Source: Euryodendron excelsum
Lineage: Eukaryota; Streptophyta; Magnoliopsida; Ericales; Pentaphylacaceae
Length of the DNA stretch: 64,000 nt
Reading direction: 5' to 3'
Assembly: GCA_033060915.1 (NCBI GenBank)
Contig: CM065382.1
Span: 7,559,001-7,623,000 of the forward strand
Shown: positions 25,601 to 36,010 of the stretch, one piece after another
How the letters are laid out: each line of letters opens with the position of its first letter
Numbering within the stretch: the stretch's first letter is position 1
Program-made: the position numbers and the translations under genes
Notes under the pieces: generated by a model
What the model saw: only the letters and a program-made list of their open reading frames with translations
Databases searched by the model: none
Told to the model about the DNA's origin: nothing

Positions 25601-28600
25601 TTTTTGGTTTCTTATTTTAATGTACTGGTATCCTTTCAGATTCATTAGAATTTTTCTCATCTCATCAAAGAAACAAAAAATCAGGTGTCTTCTATAGGCT
25701 GTTTGATTTAATACTCCTAATATCCCAGTGATTTTAAGTAGAACGGTTAGATATGATATAGTAGATGGCTCAATTTAGGGAAGGCATATGTGTCCCTTGT
25801 TAATGACAGAAAAGTGGGCGGAGTTAGGATTCAAAAAGATGGAGTGAAAGGAATGTGCCAACATCTGAATATTTTTGTGTTTGTGGATTCATTACTATTT
25901 AGCTACTTTCACTCTTTGATTTGCAGACATTTTTGTTAGGGGAAATATTTAGATCAGTCTGGATATTTCTATGAAGTTTAAACTGACTGTGCCGTGTATG
26001 TTTACATTTAGCTGACTCAAAGCAAATCAACGCAAGCTATTTGCCAAGTTTATGCAGCTGTCTCTTACATTTGCATTGGTGATCCAGAATCTTCTGTACA
26101 GGTGAAATAATTTCCTGTTATTGTCACATTTTTATGTCTGTTGAGAATTGTTATCCTATTGTACTTAGTATCTAGGCCATACTATGCAGGCTTTTGATTT
26201 GATTGGACCGGTTTTCAGAATGATGGATTCTTTTGTTGGGGTGCGAGAGAAAACCAGTGTTCTCTTTGCTTATGGCTTTCTATTAATGAGGCAGCACAAT
26301 CTACAAGATGCCCGGTATAAGATTTCAGTTCTCAATGACTTTGTTTCTGAATAGGGCTGTTATTATTTAGTTACTTTGGGCCCTCCCGTTGTTTACATAG
26401 GAAATCAACCCATTGTGGTTCCTGTAGCATTTGAATCTGTTAACTTCTTCCTTGTAGTGTTTCACATGAGACCATAAAGTTATATTCTCCTATCCTAGGA
26501 GAAGGCATGGTCATGGACGATGACTATAACAGTGCTTCATGTATGGAGGTGGCTTAGTGTACCTTGGTGGTTGCTACGAGAGTGCATGGGTTGTGAATAG
26601 CATGGAAAAAAATGCTTTGGTGTGAGTAGCATGAGAACACCAAATTGTGGTCCTAGTTGATGATGACATATTGGCTATGGATTTGGAAACGTTGGTGGTG
26701 TGCTTGTTGCAATAGCTTGGTGGGAATCTGATATAGGTTTTTCTTGTAGTATAGTGAACAGTTTCTGAGCTGTGCTGCTACTTTCTTATATTCATAGAAG
26801 TAATTTGGGTTCTCTAAATATGGCGGAAAGTAAACTGTGTTTTAAACAATTTGGAAGTGGATTTGAAGGTTCAGTATGGTTGCTGTTATGTGGTGTTTCC
26901 TTCACTAGGGAGATAGGTGGTTCTACCATGGAGCTTCAATGTGTTCCCTTGGACTGCATGTTTTGGTCAAGGCCCAGGTGCAGGTAGTACCATAAGGCTT
27001 TGAAGCTCGATTCGGAGTATGTGATACTGAAGCTATCATAGGCAGTTAGCACAACTGCACAAGTGAGGATGACATAATATTGGACTCTGCATAGGTGGTT
27101 GGCTTAGAATGCCTTTTAAGCATAGTCTTTGGTGGCTTAAAAACTTGGAGGAGTAAGGTTGGCCCCAGATAAGTCATTAGTTGGTATGCAACATGATTAT
27201 CTATTGTCTGGAAAGTTGCAAACCATGCCACGATGCCATTTCTTTTAATGGTAGATATCATAAATTAAATCTAGATGGTGAATTTGTCTGTTAGAATCAA
27301 ATGGAAACCACATGGAATAATCTTTCAGTGTTACCTATAAGAATCCTCTCTGCGAAGCTATTAGATCACCATGTTGGAGTTCGGTACGTCACTTGTATAT
27401 GGACATGAACTGGGGATTATGGTAGTGCCTTAACAATGACTATGCCATTGGTGTTAATTCCGATGTATCAAAAGAAAAGACTGCCATCGGTGTGGTGAAT
27501 CATTATATATATTTTTCCTTAGTTCCTTGGAGATTGAGCTCATGTTCTATCTACAACAACCACCAAACCACCCCCCCCCCCCCCCCCCCCTCCCCCCCTC
27601 CTTCTTCTTCTTCTTCTTCTCTCTCCTCCTCCTTATCTCACTGAATGACAACTTGGTTGCAGAGTTCGATTGGCCAATGGATTGCAGATCACACATACTC
27701 ATTTGGGGAACCTTCAACTTATTTCACAGTATTTGACTATCCTTGGGAATTTGGCACTTGCTCTTCATGACACTGGCCAAGCCAGGGAGATCTTGAGATC
27801 TGCCCTTACATTGGCAAAGAAGCTCTATGATATCCCAAGTCAGATTTGGGTGCTATCAAACTTGACAGGTATATCTCATCCCCTGTTACCTTTATTTGTT
27901 GGTCTTTTGCTATTTTGGGAATCTATTTGGTTTGAAGAACAAACAAGATGATCTTTCAATTGGACAGCCGTTTAACTGGAATAAGCATCTTTTGATTTCG
28001 TATAGATATATATTGTTTTGAAGTACAAACAAGAGATATGTATATATATATTCTTTCTGAGAGATAGACGATGTGCTAATGATTCTCAGTGGTATCTGTA
28101 TTCAGTGTGAAAGGCAAAAAAACGCTTATTATAGGATTCATTTAACGTGATGCACAGAAAATTACTCATAAGACTTTCCAATAAGATGGAATGGCTGACA
28201 ATGTTTTCGCTTGCTTGTCACTTGACTCCATTTCGTTGGAGATAGGATTGTCATACATTTACAGATTCATGGTGTTTGTTTACTTTAAACCGCTATTGCG
28301 TGCAGCTTTGTATCAGCAATTGGGTGAGAAAGGCAACGAAATGGAGAATCTTGAATTTCAAAATAAAAGGATGGAGGATCTGCAGAAGAGACTTGATGAT
28401 GCGCGTTCATCCATTCATCACCTTGAGCTAGTAAGGGCATACGTACTCTTGTATACACTTTGCCTTCTAATAAGAATCAGCCAGGATATCTCGTCATAGT
28501 GGTATTGATAGATTTATGGCCACTTATTTGCTGATTTTCACTTATTATGTAACATGAACAGATCGACAAAGCAAAATTTGAAGTTAATCAATTTCATGAG

Positions 28601-28747
28601 CTTGACGTCAAGCGTGCAATGGCTGGTCCATCGATTAGAGTCAATCTTGACATTCCCGAATCTATTGGTCTGTCAACCCCAGCACCTGCTCAGTCATCAA
28701 GGCTCATGGATTTAGACATTGGAAGACGTGGAAAGAGAAAATTATAG
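7630..28747 (+). CDS. SCC4: Sister chromatid cohesion protein SCC4 (MAU2 homologue), 13 exons
   Basis: Subunit of the SCC2-SCC4 cohesin loader, a nuclear TPR-like protein that binds the SCC2 N-terminus. Exons inferred from homology and GT-AG sites: 7630-7842, 17303-17454, 18048-18189, 18499-18615, 19650-20145, 21071-21109, 21319-21440, 22761-22907, 26012-26101, 26190-26314, 27663-27868, 28306-28430, 28562-28747. The phases join without a break to give 719 codons, near the roughly 726 I recall for Arabidopsis. Diagnostic segments: [20 protein letters not shown] (residue 4 on), [20 protein letters not shown] (exon 2), [18 protein letters not shown] (exon 5), [20 protein letters not shown] (exon 8), [15 protein letters not shown] (exon 12) and a basic tail ending GKRKL. 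The start is the first ATG, matching the conserved N-terminus. Exon 1 uses the weak donor GTCAGT. Intron 1 is about 9.5 kb. No disabling change was seen, so it should be functional. Confidence 0.95.
8947..9370 (-). repeat. Left (3') LTR of the short LTR element
   Basis: Direct copy of 9953-10420 with the shared core around CCACGAGCTATG-CCTCCAAAG and the shared end TCTCATCA. Shorter by a deletion near 9150. Confidence 0.85.
9953..10420 (-). repeat. Right (5') LTR of the short LTR element
   Basis: Direct copy of 8947-9370. It is flanked internally by the candidate primer-binding site (GCTCTAATACCAAA on the plus strand, 9938-9951). Confidence 0.85.
11260..11931 (+). mobile_element. LINE (L1-type) 3' fragment
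   Basis: A 5'-truncated fragment carrying the zinc-binding reverse-transcriptase tail. Across frames it reads [18 protein letters not shown], then C-x2-C and H-x-L-L-L-H-C residues, then [16 protein letters not shown]. The last block is nearly the same as the minus-strand LINE at 13517-16073 ([16 protein letters not shown]). The 3' end has GCCCTTCTGGCGC followed by a short A run (about 11920-11927), as in the copy at 25250-25312. Stops and frameshifts show it is dead. No target duplication was found. It is in the sense direction of SCC4. Confidence 0.85.
13502..13516. repeat. Target-site duplication, left copy
   Basis: TATGACATAGTACCT, identical to 16074-16088 on the far side of the LINE. 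A perfect 15-bp duplication is typical of L1-type target-primed insertion. Confidence 0.9.
13517..16073 (-). mobile_element. 5'-truncated L1-type LINE inserted antisense in SCC4 intron 1
   Basis: Poly(A) appears as a T run at about 13517-13528 at the left end, so the element reads right to left. It begins inside the reverse-transcriptase region ([20 protein letters not shown] near 16040) and continues with [62 protein letters not shown] and the C-terminal zinc-binding tail [18 protein letters not shown]. Endonuclease and ORF1 are absent. The catalytic FADD block reads FTDYT near 15130, and several stops and frameshifts are present, so it is inactive. A perfect 15-bp duplication brackets it, meaning the insertion is fairly recent compared with the other LINE fragments here. 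Confidence 0.95.
16074..16088. repeat. Target-site duplication, right copy
   Basis: TATGACATAGTACCT, identical to 13502-13516. Confidence 0.9.
17836..17950 (+). mobile_element. SINE-like (tRNA-derived) fragment
   Basis: GGAACAGTGGTAAAGTTGC resembles a degenerate box A and TGTCATGGGTTTGAAAA a degenerate box B, about 35 bp apart, followed by a TGGAAACAACCT block. I recall this arrangement from tRNA-derived repeats common in plant introns. No tRNA cloverleaf can be drawn and no A tail is clear, so it is probably a 5' fragment. It lies in SCC4 intron 2. Confidence 0.55.
18616..19649 (+). other. SCC4 intron 4
   Basis: AT-rich intronic DNA with a consensus GTAAGT donor and an AGACAG acceptor. No gene or clear transposon was recognised. 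Confidence 0.7.
20146..21070 (+). other. SCC4 intron 5
   Basis: Intronic DNA ending in a TGTGCAG acceptor just before the 39-bp exon 6. A 147-codon antisense reading frame at 20282-20725 has no recognisable domain and looks fortuitous. Confidence 0.7.
21441..22760 (+). other. SCC4 intron 7
   Basis: AT-rich intron. At about 22605-22690 there is a small degenerate tandem array built on AAACATTTCCGAAAA, flanked by GAAACC/GGTTTC blocks from about 22370. This could be the remains of a short DNA transposon, but its ends could not be defined. Confidence 0.5.
22908..23779 (+). other. SCC4 intron 8, part upstream of the LINE
   Basis: Intronic DNA with an A-rich run near 23070-23098. No gene was recognised. 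Intron 8 extends to 26011 and contains the LINE fragment that follows. Confidence 0.65.
23780..25312 (+). mobile_element. LINE (L1-type) 3' fragment in SCC4 intron 8
   Basis: Sense-strand, 5'-truncated. It starts in the part of the reverse-transcriptase region equivalent to [11 protein letters not shown] in the copy at 15030, passes through the YLGLPLGSS equivalent near 23920 and reaches the zinc-binding tail, where [36 protein letters not shown] and EEWVNHLL are readable (24730-24910). The 3' end shares GCCCCTTTAGGCGCCTTCT with the fragment at 11900. Many stops and frameshifts are present. The 5' limit is approximate and no target duplication was found. Confidence 0.85.
25313..26011 (+). other. 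SCC4 intron 8, part downstream of the LINE
   Basis: Intronic DNA ending in ACATTTAG before exon 9. A reading frame near 25404 was tested as a possible exon and rejected, because exon 8 joins exon 9 directly in frame ([11 protein letters not shown]). Confidence 0.65.
26315..27662 (+). other. SCC4 intron 10
   Basis: Intron with a GTATAAG donor and a TTGCAG acceptor. It holds a C-run and CTT microsatellite at 27571-27630. The middle (about 26500-27480) has higher G+C than other introns and may be a decayed transposon, but no family was recognised. Confidence 0.6.
27571..27630. repeat. Poly(C) and (CTT)n low-complexity tract
   Basis: Twenty C in a row, a second C run and then about six CTT units. 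It lies about 40 bp upstream of the exon 11 acceptor and may serve as the polypyrimidine tract. C-run length is prone to sequencing error. Confidence 0.9.
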
Positions 28748-29343
28748 TTCCCCACTTGCAAATTGTTCCTTTTAAGAAACAGTTCCTTTTCACTTTCTCT
28801 CCCCCTCTTAGGGGCGTGTGGGGATTGTTTGAGATCGGGGTCAGCTCCAATGACACCATGAAATTGCTGCAGGATAGATGTCTCTCATCATCTTGAAGAT
28901 ATCTTTTTGAAATCCATTTATGTATATTCTTGTATTTAGGTTGATTCGGACAGTTGACCTTTGTATTGTATATAGATGCTGTTGCAGTAAATTTATTATC
29001 CATCAGTTGACAATTTCTCGTTATAACTAACACTGCTTTTAACGCCGAAAGTGAGATGATCTTTCTCCTTGGCAAGGAGTATGCTTAAGAAGGAAGGCCC
29101 TTCTTCTGAATGATTTTGATGCTTGCTACTTCAGCTTGATAGCTACAACTGAGGGTCATTTCGCAGTATAGCCTGCTCCATCACAGCTGTTGGATACTTG
29201 GAAAGGAAATATGGATTGCCATTCTTTCAGTTATATATGGTACAGGATGGAAGCCTATGTTTTGGAGGATGAGTAGAGCACAGTCTTCGGCCAGGTATAG
29301 TGAATTTTTTAGAGGTGCTTCTTGTGATCGTGGAGCAGTCTGG
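28748..29343. other. Convergent 3' region between SCC4 and NDHN
   Basis: Only 596 bp separate the two stop codons, so this segment must contain both 3' untranslated regions. No clean AATAAA was seen in either direction; plant polyadenylation signals are often degenerate. Overlap of the two transcripts is possible. No other gene was recognised. Confidence 0.7.
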
Positions 29344-29374
29344 TCATGCTCCTTCGTATGCAGGTAATCCTGCA

Positions 29375-29411
<37 letters not shown>

Positions 29412-29799
29412 GCACGGGGTGGCAGAAATGATTAAGCAAAGCAGAATTGGTAGATTCTGCATGAACCATGAAGCATCAAAGAAAAAATTGCATTGAATTC
29501 GATTGTTCAGAAGGTTTGACATGGTTTACCAGTTTCCGCATTCTGCAATGACCCTGACTCGAGGCCGGAGGGCCGGGAGCAAAGCTAGAAACTGCAGTTC
29601 CGCCTTCGACAAAACCTGAATGAATTTACAGAGACGCACACTGACAGATCATAACCCATTTTTTTATATGAATTCAATTATGCAATGCCAGTAATAAGAC
29701 TCTGATCTATGCTCGTATTTCACCTTGGCTTCAATGATCCAAACCACCAATCCTCTGGAATTGGGAGGCAACAAAGAGAGCCTATAATCCACTTCCGGC

Positions 29800-29839
<40 letters not shown>

Positions 29840-30307
29840 CCTGCAAAGCTTATGCGTGAGCGTGAGTATTGATTTGTAGATAATTAGTTGAAATGAGATT
29901 GCGGTGAGACTCACAGGGCAAACAGGGTGAATCTTGGTGAGGGTCGCCTCTGGGTCACCAAGGCCACGAGCAGAGAGGTCCAGGAAATGGTAGCCCTGGT
30001 ACCTGAGCCGGTTGAGGTAGCGCCCCTCGTACCCTCCCTCGTGGGGAGAGTAGATGGCCAGGGCTTTGTGCTCTTCCACGTCCGACAGCCAACGGCCCAA
30101 GTCAAGTTTCACGAGGTCTCCTCCAATGAAGTCCCCTATTTCAATGCCACACTTCACCACTGTCTTCCCATTTTGTTGTCGACGACCCGGCTTTCTTGTC
30201 GCTGTTGGCATTGATGTTGCGTCGTAGAAGGGTCGTAAAGGCTGTTGCTGTTTGAGATTGATAGAAGGCAGCAGCGCGCTGTGATATGAGCAAGCTGCAG
30301 CAGCCAT
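29344..30307 (-). CDS. NDHN: NAD(P)H-quinone oxidoreductase subunit N, chloroplastic, 4 exons
   Basis: Nuclear-encoded subunit of the chloroplast NDH complex (subcomplex A), which supports cyclic electron flow around photosystem I at stroma thylakoids. Exons in coding order: 30307-29915, 29840-29724, 29615-29530, 29407-29344. All three short introns (74, 108, 122 bp) are GT-AG and the phases join to give 219 codons; I recall about 209 in Arabidopsis. Residues 1 to about 52 are Ser/Arg/Gln-rich with few acidic residues and look like a chloroplast transit peptide. The conserved core follows: IGGDLVKLDLGRWLSDVEEH, YSPHEGGYEGRYLNRLR, ARGLGDPEATL, then GKQPIARWYFPPEVDYRLSL (exon 2), LSKAELQFLALLPALRPRVR (exon 3) and a split Trp codon leading to RKFMWKPLKEIAG (exon 4). 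The start is the first ATG before the transit peptide. No disabling change was seen. Confidence 0.95.
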
Positions 30308-31483
30308 TTTCTTCTTGGGTTTTTTTTTATTATCTACAGATGAAGAGTGAAAAGGCCATTACGAGCAGTATAGTAGTAGATGTTTTGAGCAGAGGCTATG
30401 GCTTTGGGGTGATGAGTTCTGAGTTGTATGGTGGAGAAACAAGATAAGAAGCTAAGCTACAATTCTAATTCCAATATTCCACTGGTAGAGAGAGAAGGTA
30501 CCCTTTCAGTTGTGCAGTGAAGTTCTGGAATCCTGTGTGGGCCCATTTGGACTCTTTGAGGTCGGAATTATTCAAATCCTGTAGAAGTAATAACTGTAAA
30601 AAAGAAAAAAAAAGTAGAGTATTTGCATTTTTTTTATTTTTTTTGGGTTCAAAGAAATGTGTTCGAACACACTTGCGGGTACTTGCGGGTACTTCGACTA
30701 ATTCCTTCTTCGATTTGATTAAATCTCTTGCAATTAAATCTCTTGCAATTAGCTCCTGTACTTAATAAGAGTCGAACTTTTACTTATATTTTTTATGATA
30801 TAAAAAGGCAATCATATCGGGCAAATGTTATGTGAATTCATAAAAATATATATATTTATGTGATTCAGCATAAATCTTAACCAATAGGCATTTTTCTCAT
30901 TATTTGCTCCATCAATAGGGCCACATATTGAAAATTAAGAAAATATAAGATTATAGTGGATCATTAGAAATGTGATGATTGGGAGGAACTAGTAAAATTT
31001 TTCTGGAGCGTCACTTGGCCTTGTTCCTCTACTCACATGTATACATCCGTAAGTAACTTAGTGTAACATGACAAATTTCTTTTTTGTTTTTGGTTCATCA
31101 ACATAACAAATTTCATTGAGAGGAATTAGCAAAGAAAAGAAAAATGGATGGGTGTTCACCCCAAAGTGTTCTCGGGAAACATGCATACATTCGTAAGTAA
31201 CTTAGTGCAACATGGCAAATTTCATTGAGAGAAACCAGCAAAGAAAAGAAATATGAGTCAACATCTTAATGTGTATTCGAGTAAAGGCAAACATGTAGTG
31301 ATTCTTACTAATAACCAACAAAATATTGATATTAATAATGAGGCTACTAGGGAGACCCCACCATCACAAGAGTGGTGGAGTAAGGATGACGTGTTGCTCT
31401 AAGAATACTGAATAATTTTTTTATGATTGGGTAAGAAAGTCTTTTAGGAAGTATAACAAGTACTAAATTGATGTTGTAGAGAC
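30308..31483. other. NDHN upstream region and intergenic DNA
   Basis: The part next to 30308 is the NDHN promoter and leader (minus strand). A T run at 30322-30330 lies immediately upstream on the plus strand. Further right are small direct duplications (CTTGCGGGTA twice near 30675, AATCTCTTGCAATT twice near 30720) and the dispersed repeat at 31034-31255. No gene was recognised. Confidence 0.6.
31034..31255 (+). repeat. Diverged direct repeat, two copies
   Basis: Copies at about 31034-31146 and 31179-31255 share CGTAAGTAACTTAGTG, CAAATTTCATTGAGAG and AGCAAAGAAAAGAAA. The first copy has an extra stretch of about 36 bp, itself a duplication of AACATAACAAATTTC. This is a local segmental duplication of unknown origin. 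Confidence 0.75.
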
Positions 31484-32207
31484 TAGAGACTTGCTTGATT
31501 CAATCAGGATAGGCCAAGAGCATCAAGGCAAGTGGAGTAGAAGCACCTCTCCGGTAACAACACCTTTCGTAAGACCTTGAGAGAGCTGGTCAGATTGCAT
31601 AGCCCTAACATTCTGGTGCTAATGGAAACTAAGGTTACTATGGGCTCTATGGGTATGTTCTTTAACAACATGGGATTTACAGGATGTTCTTTTGTGGACC
31701 CAATAGGATATGAATAGTTTGGGATCCGCTGCAGGTAACTGCTAGAGTGGAAGAAGTGATTTCCAAGTTATTCATGCTACCATCAAGAGAGAGGACTACC
31801 CTGAATAGGTCCATTCGGCGGTGTATGCTAGCCCTATCTTGCAAAATAAGGAGCTCCTATGGGAAAATCTAGAGAAGTTTGCTGAAGAAAACTAAGAACC
31901 TTGGTTGGTTGCTGGGAATTTCAATGATTTGGTATCCCAAGATGAAAGACGAAGCTTTTCCCCCAACAATAACCAAGGAAAAAATAGAAGGTTTATGTCT
32001 CGTGTGAGCAGTTGCAACCTAATCGACATAGGAAGCATAGGACCTAGATTAACTTGGACCAATAATAGGCAAGGGCTTACTAACACTATGAAACGCCTTG
32101 ATAGAGCTCTGTGCAACCCAGAGTGGCGATCCCTCTACCCTTAAGGTATAGCTAGGAACCTTCTTATTTTGACCGTTCTCCCTTCGTGATCTATGCTGAA
32201 GGCATTG

Positions 32208-32451
32208 TTTTGAAAATCGGACCGGACCGGCCGATTGAACCGAAAAAATTGAAAATCGGGCTAAGTAACGGTTCGGTTAATCCTTCAAACCCGTTTTGGT
32301 CAAAATTCGGGTAAAACCCAGTCAAACCCGGTTAAACCCGCGGTTGAACCGTGACCCGGTCATTAAAACCGGTAATTAAACCGGCCGGTTCAACTTTTAA
32401 GATAAAATTTTAAATTGTAAGTATTACAACTAGTGTAAAAAAATAAAATAC

Positions 32452-32498
<47 letters not shown>

Positions 32499-32586
32499 TG
32501 GGTCAATAACGATTGACCCGACGGTTGAATCAGTGACCCATGACCTAGCCTCTTTTCCAGTTCGCTTAACGGTCCGATTTTCAAAA
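32208..32586. mobile_element. MITE inserted in the RNase-H LINE
   Basis: Terminal inverted repeats TTTTGAAAATCGGACCG and CGGTCCGATTTTCAAAA match perfectly over 17 bp. CATTG flanks both ends (32203-32207 and 32587-32591) as a 5-bp duplication, and removing the element restores the continuous LINE sequence. Inside are several copies of CGGTTCAACCG-like blocks that can pair with each other, and no coding potential. Plants carry many such elements; which transposase superfamily moved it is unclear. It is younger than the LINE it interrupts. Confidence 0.85.
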
Positions 32587-35389
32587 CATTGGCTGAAAGT
32601 ATGTTTCAAATCCCCTCTATATCTAAACCTTTTTCGTTTCGAAGCTACCTAGTTATCGCATCCTGACTTTCATGATGTTATTAAGAATTCTTGGAATACG
32701 AACACTTCCTTGCTTTTAGATAATCTTAAGAATTGTACCACCACACCATAGTTTCAGCCTAGAACAAGGAGGTTTTTGGAAACATTTTTAGAAGGAAAAG
32801 ATTGCTTCTTAGCTGTATTGAAGGAATTCAAAAGTCTCAAGTTGTGAAGTTTTCTCATAACCTCCAATTCCTTGAAAAGGACCTCAATAAGCAATATAAT
32901 GCTACTCTCCGTCAGGAGAAAATGTTGTGGTTTAAAAAATCTAGGTCCAAATGGATCACCCAAGGCGAGAGAAATGCAAAATTTTTTCACCTTTCTACCA
33001 TTATTCGTATGAGGAAGAATAAGATTCAGACCTTGAAGGATAAGGAAGGCAATTGGGTCACTGAGCCTAGGCTTTAAAATCTTATGTCCAAAATATTTTT
33101 GTTAACCTTTTCAACCAAGATTTGAGCCATAACCAAAATATTTTAGAGTTTAGTCCTAGTCCTAGTCCTAGATTCTTTGAATAAGATAACCTTGACCTTA
33201 ATATGCCCATTATTGAACTTGAGATTTGGCATGCTATCAAGACTATGAAGGCTCTAGAAGCCCCTAGAAGAGATGGTTTTCAAGCTATCTTCTATAAGCA
33301 ATTTTCGAGTGTGATTGGTCCCTCTGTGTGTCATTTCATCAAAGACTATTTTCAAAAAAATAGGTTTCCTAATGAACTAAATATAACTTTGATATCCCTT
33401 ATCCCCAAAATTGAGAATCTTGAGAATATTAGACAGTTTAGACCCATTAGCTTATGTAATGTCAATTACAAAAATTCTGTCTAAAATTTTGGTTTATAGA
33501 CTGTAACCTCTTCTAAAGAATATTATACACCCTGCCCAGAGTAGCTTCATTCCTGAGAGACTTACCTATGATAATATCATTATTGCCTAATAATTCTTAA
33601 ATACCTTAAGGAACAAGAAAGGAAAATCTGGTGGTATGGTCCTTAATATTGATCTTGAGAAAGCTTATGATAGAGTTTCTTGGAGTTTTTTGAGAAGTAC
33701 TTTAGAGATATTTAATATTAACCAGAACTGGATTGATATTGTAATGTATTGTGTTTCTTCTGTTAACATTTATATTTTATGGAATGGTGAATGTATGCTT
33801 GAATTCTCTCCTGGAAGAGGACTATGACAAGGAGACCCCCTTTTTCCCTACCTCTTTGTCCTTTGCATAGAAAGATTGTCCATACTTATTAATCAAAGTG
33901 TTGAGGATGGTGATTGGGAAGGACTTAGGGCCTCCAAGGATGGGCCTTACCTTTCTCATCTTTTCTTTGCTGATGACCTCCTCCTGTTTGTTAAAGTTGA
34001 CAGTAGTAATTGTGATACTATAAAAGGGGTCTTAGCTGATTTTTGTGATTTGTCAGGCCAAAAGGTGAACTTTCATAAATCTAAATTGTTTGTTTCCCCT
34101 AACATACATAGAAATCAAGCTAATGCTCTTAGTCTCCAAAGTGGAATTCCCCTTACCCAAGATTTTCACAAATATTTAGGGGTTCCCCTCCTCTATAAGA
34201 GATCTTGCAAGAACCATTATAACTGCTACTCTTTCCTTTGCTGGTAGAACCACTTTAGTCCAAGATGTCTCTTCAACCATCCCTATCTACTCCATGCACA
34301 CTACTGAATTACCTAGGAGTATCACTAAAGATATTGATAAATTAAATAAAGATTTCAATTGGGGAGACAGTAATAGGAAAAACATGTCCATCTTGTGAAT
34401 TGGAGCATTGTTTGCAGTCAAAAAGTTAAGGGGGGTTTGGGAATTCGCAAGGCCAAGGAACATAACATTGCTTTACTTTCTAAATTGGGATGGAAAATCA
34501 TGAAAAGGAAAGATAACCTGTGGGTGAAAGTTTTAAAAAGTAAGTATCTTAAGAACCACTCTTTTTTCGAATGGCCTACTAAGAGAAAAGCCTCACTCAC
34601 CTAGAAAAGCATTTTAAAAAGTAGAGATGTTCTAAAAAAAAAAAAGGAACTAAATGGGTTGTTGGAAATGGTAACACTATCTTTCTATGGCATGATTGGT
34701 GGTGTGGGGACAAAACCTTGGCAGAAACATCTCCTGGCCCTCACACTTCAAGTAATGCTAAAATTAGCAATATTATTAATGAAGAGGGAGGATGGGATCT
34801 CAGCTCTATCCAAAGGTTTCTTTCCCCAGTAGATGTGGAAAAAATTCAGAAAACTAGTCTCTTAAGGTTTGTTTCCTTTCCTGACACTACTCAGTGGACT
34901 GGAGCCTCCAACGGTAAGTTCTCTATCTCAGTTGGTTATGATTTGATAGCTACTCAAGACCAAACCAATTGGAATTGGATTTGGAAACTAAAATTCCTCA
35001 GAAACTTAGGGCTTTCCTATAGAAAGTTATGCATGGTAAGATTTTAACTAATTAAATGAGAGTGACTGGAGGCCTTGATACCAGTGACTTATGTCCCAGG
35101 TGCAGGCTTCATTCTGAATCCCTAAGTCACCTCGTTAGAGACTGTTATAAAGCTAAGACTATATGGACCTCTGTTAAGGGTAACCACTAGTTTTACAAAG
35201 GAAAAGGAAAGCTTATCTTTGAATGGATTAGCAGCAATGCTAATAGCCTTTATGCTAAACATAATTTTGTTCCCTGGAATATTTTTTTGCATAACTTTGT
35301 TGTGGCAAATTTGGAAAGACAAAAATATAAAAGTTTTTTAGGAGAAAGAAAATGAAATCTAGGGTAGCATCAAGGGAGCCAACCTTTAT

Positions 35390-35776
35390 ATGAATGAAAT
35401 TGTGGAGGCTTTCCTCTCCCCTAAGATCCCTGATGGGTTAAGGCCTAGACTAATAAAATGGTATCCTCCTTCTCCAGGGAAAGTAAAAATGAATATTGAC
35501 GGTAGTTCCAAAGGCAACCCAAGTGCTGTTGGTTTTGGAGGCCTATTTAGGGATGATGAAGGTCAATGGATCCATGGTTACTTCGGAAGAATTGATAACT
35601 ACAATAGCATAGAGGCTAAAATTTGGGGGATATACAGGGGGCTAACCATCATGTTCGAAAAATGGCTTTATGAAGTGGAGGTTGAAACTAATTCAGAGGA
35701 AACTATGAAGCTAATTCAAGAAGGAAGGTTTTCCTCTAAGGGCCTTAGTAGAAGACTCAAAATTCCTCCTGAATAA
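35390..35776 (+). pseudogene. RNase H (RVT_3-type) domain of the LINE
   Basis: The first acidic motif NIDGSSKGNP (about residue 36 of the readable segment) and the glutamate in NSIEAKIWGIYRGL are present. The third catalytic position reads VETNSEE where D is normal. A frameshift near 35760 separates the last motif, and CADKLAKLGAE-like sequence resumes near 35820. It is part of the LINE, not a host gene. Confidence 0.8.
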
Positions 35777-36010
35777 GTGCAAAAGCAAAATCCAACACAC
35801 TTTGAAACAAGACAATAATTGTGCGGATAAATTAGCCAAACTGGGAGCTGAGCAACAAGAGAGACTTGTCATGCTTGAAGATCTTCCGGAATCTCTGAGA
35901 TCCTTCCTAGTGGGAGACATGTTGGGAACTTCTGTTGAGAGAATGTAGTTCTCCTCTGTTTTTTTTTTTTTTCGTCTTTACCTTTCGATGCACCAAAAAA
36001 AAAAAAAAAA

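Larger units (their letters stand above)
31484..36010 (+). mobile_element. LINE with C-terminal RNase H domain, decayed
   Basis: Sense order of domains: endonuclease (ILVLMETKV near 31610; VAGNFNDLVSQDERR and LTWTNNRQG at 31905-32144), reverse transcriptase (ALEAPRRDGFQAIFYKQF at 33250, IRQFRPISLCNVNYKN, MVLNIDLEKAYDRVSW at 33636, LFFADDLLLFVK at 33960), zinc-binding tail (CPRCRLHSESLSHLVRDC near 35095) and RNase H (MNIDGSSKGNPSAVGFGGL at 35490). It ends in an A run at 35994-36010. This RNase-H-bearing plant L1 lineage differs from the LINEs in the SCC4 and ABCB25 introns. The FADD catalytic pair is intact, but many frameshifts and stops break the frame, and the third RNase H acidic residue reads N (VETNSEE instead of a D). 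The 5' end is approximate; no ORF1 was recognised. A MITE lies at 32208-32586. Confidence 0.9.

Noticed and set aside
25404..25697. Candidate extra SCC4 exon
   Set aside because: Exon 8 (ending 22907) joins exon 9 (26012) in the right phase and reproduces the conserved sequence; this frame does not match the family.
29181..29522. 113-codon minus-strand frame near the NDHN 3' end
   Set aside because: It crosses NDHN intron 3 and exon 4 in the wrong frame; the spliced reading gives the conserved WRKFMWKPLKEIAG end instead.
29528..29530. Apparent premature stop (TGG TAA) in NDHN exon 3
   Set aside because: The TAA lies in the GTAAAC donor; splicing after the second base of the Trp codon to 29407 restores the family C-terminus.
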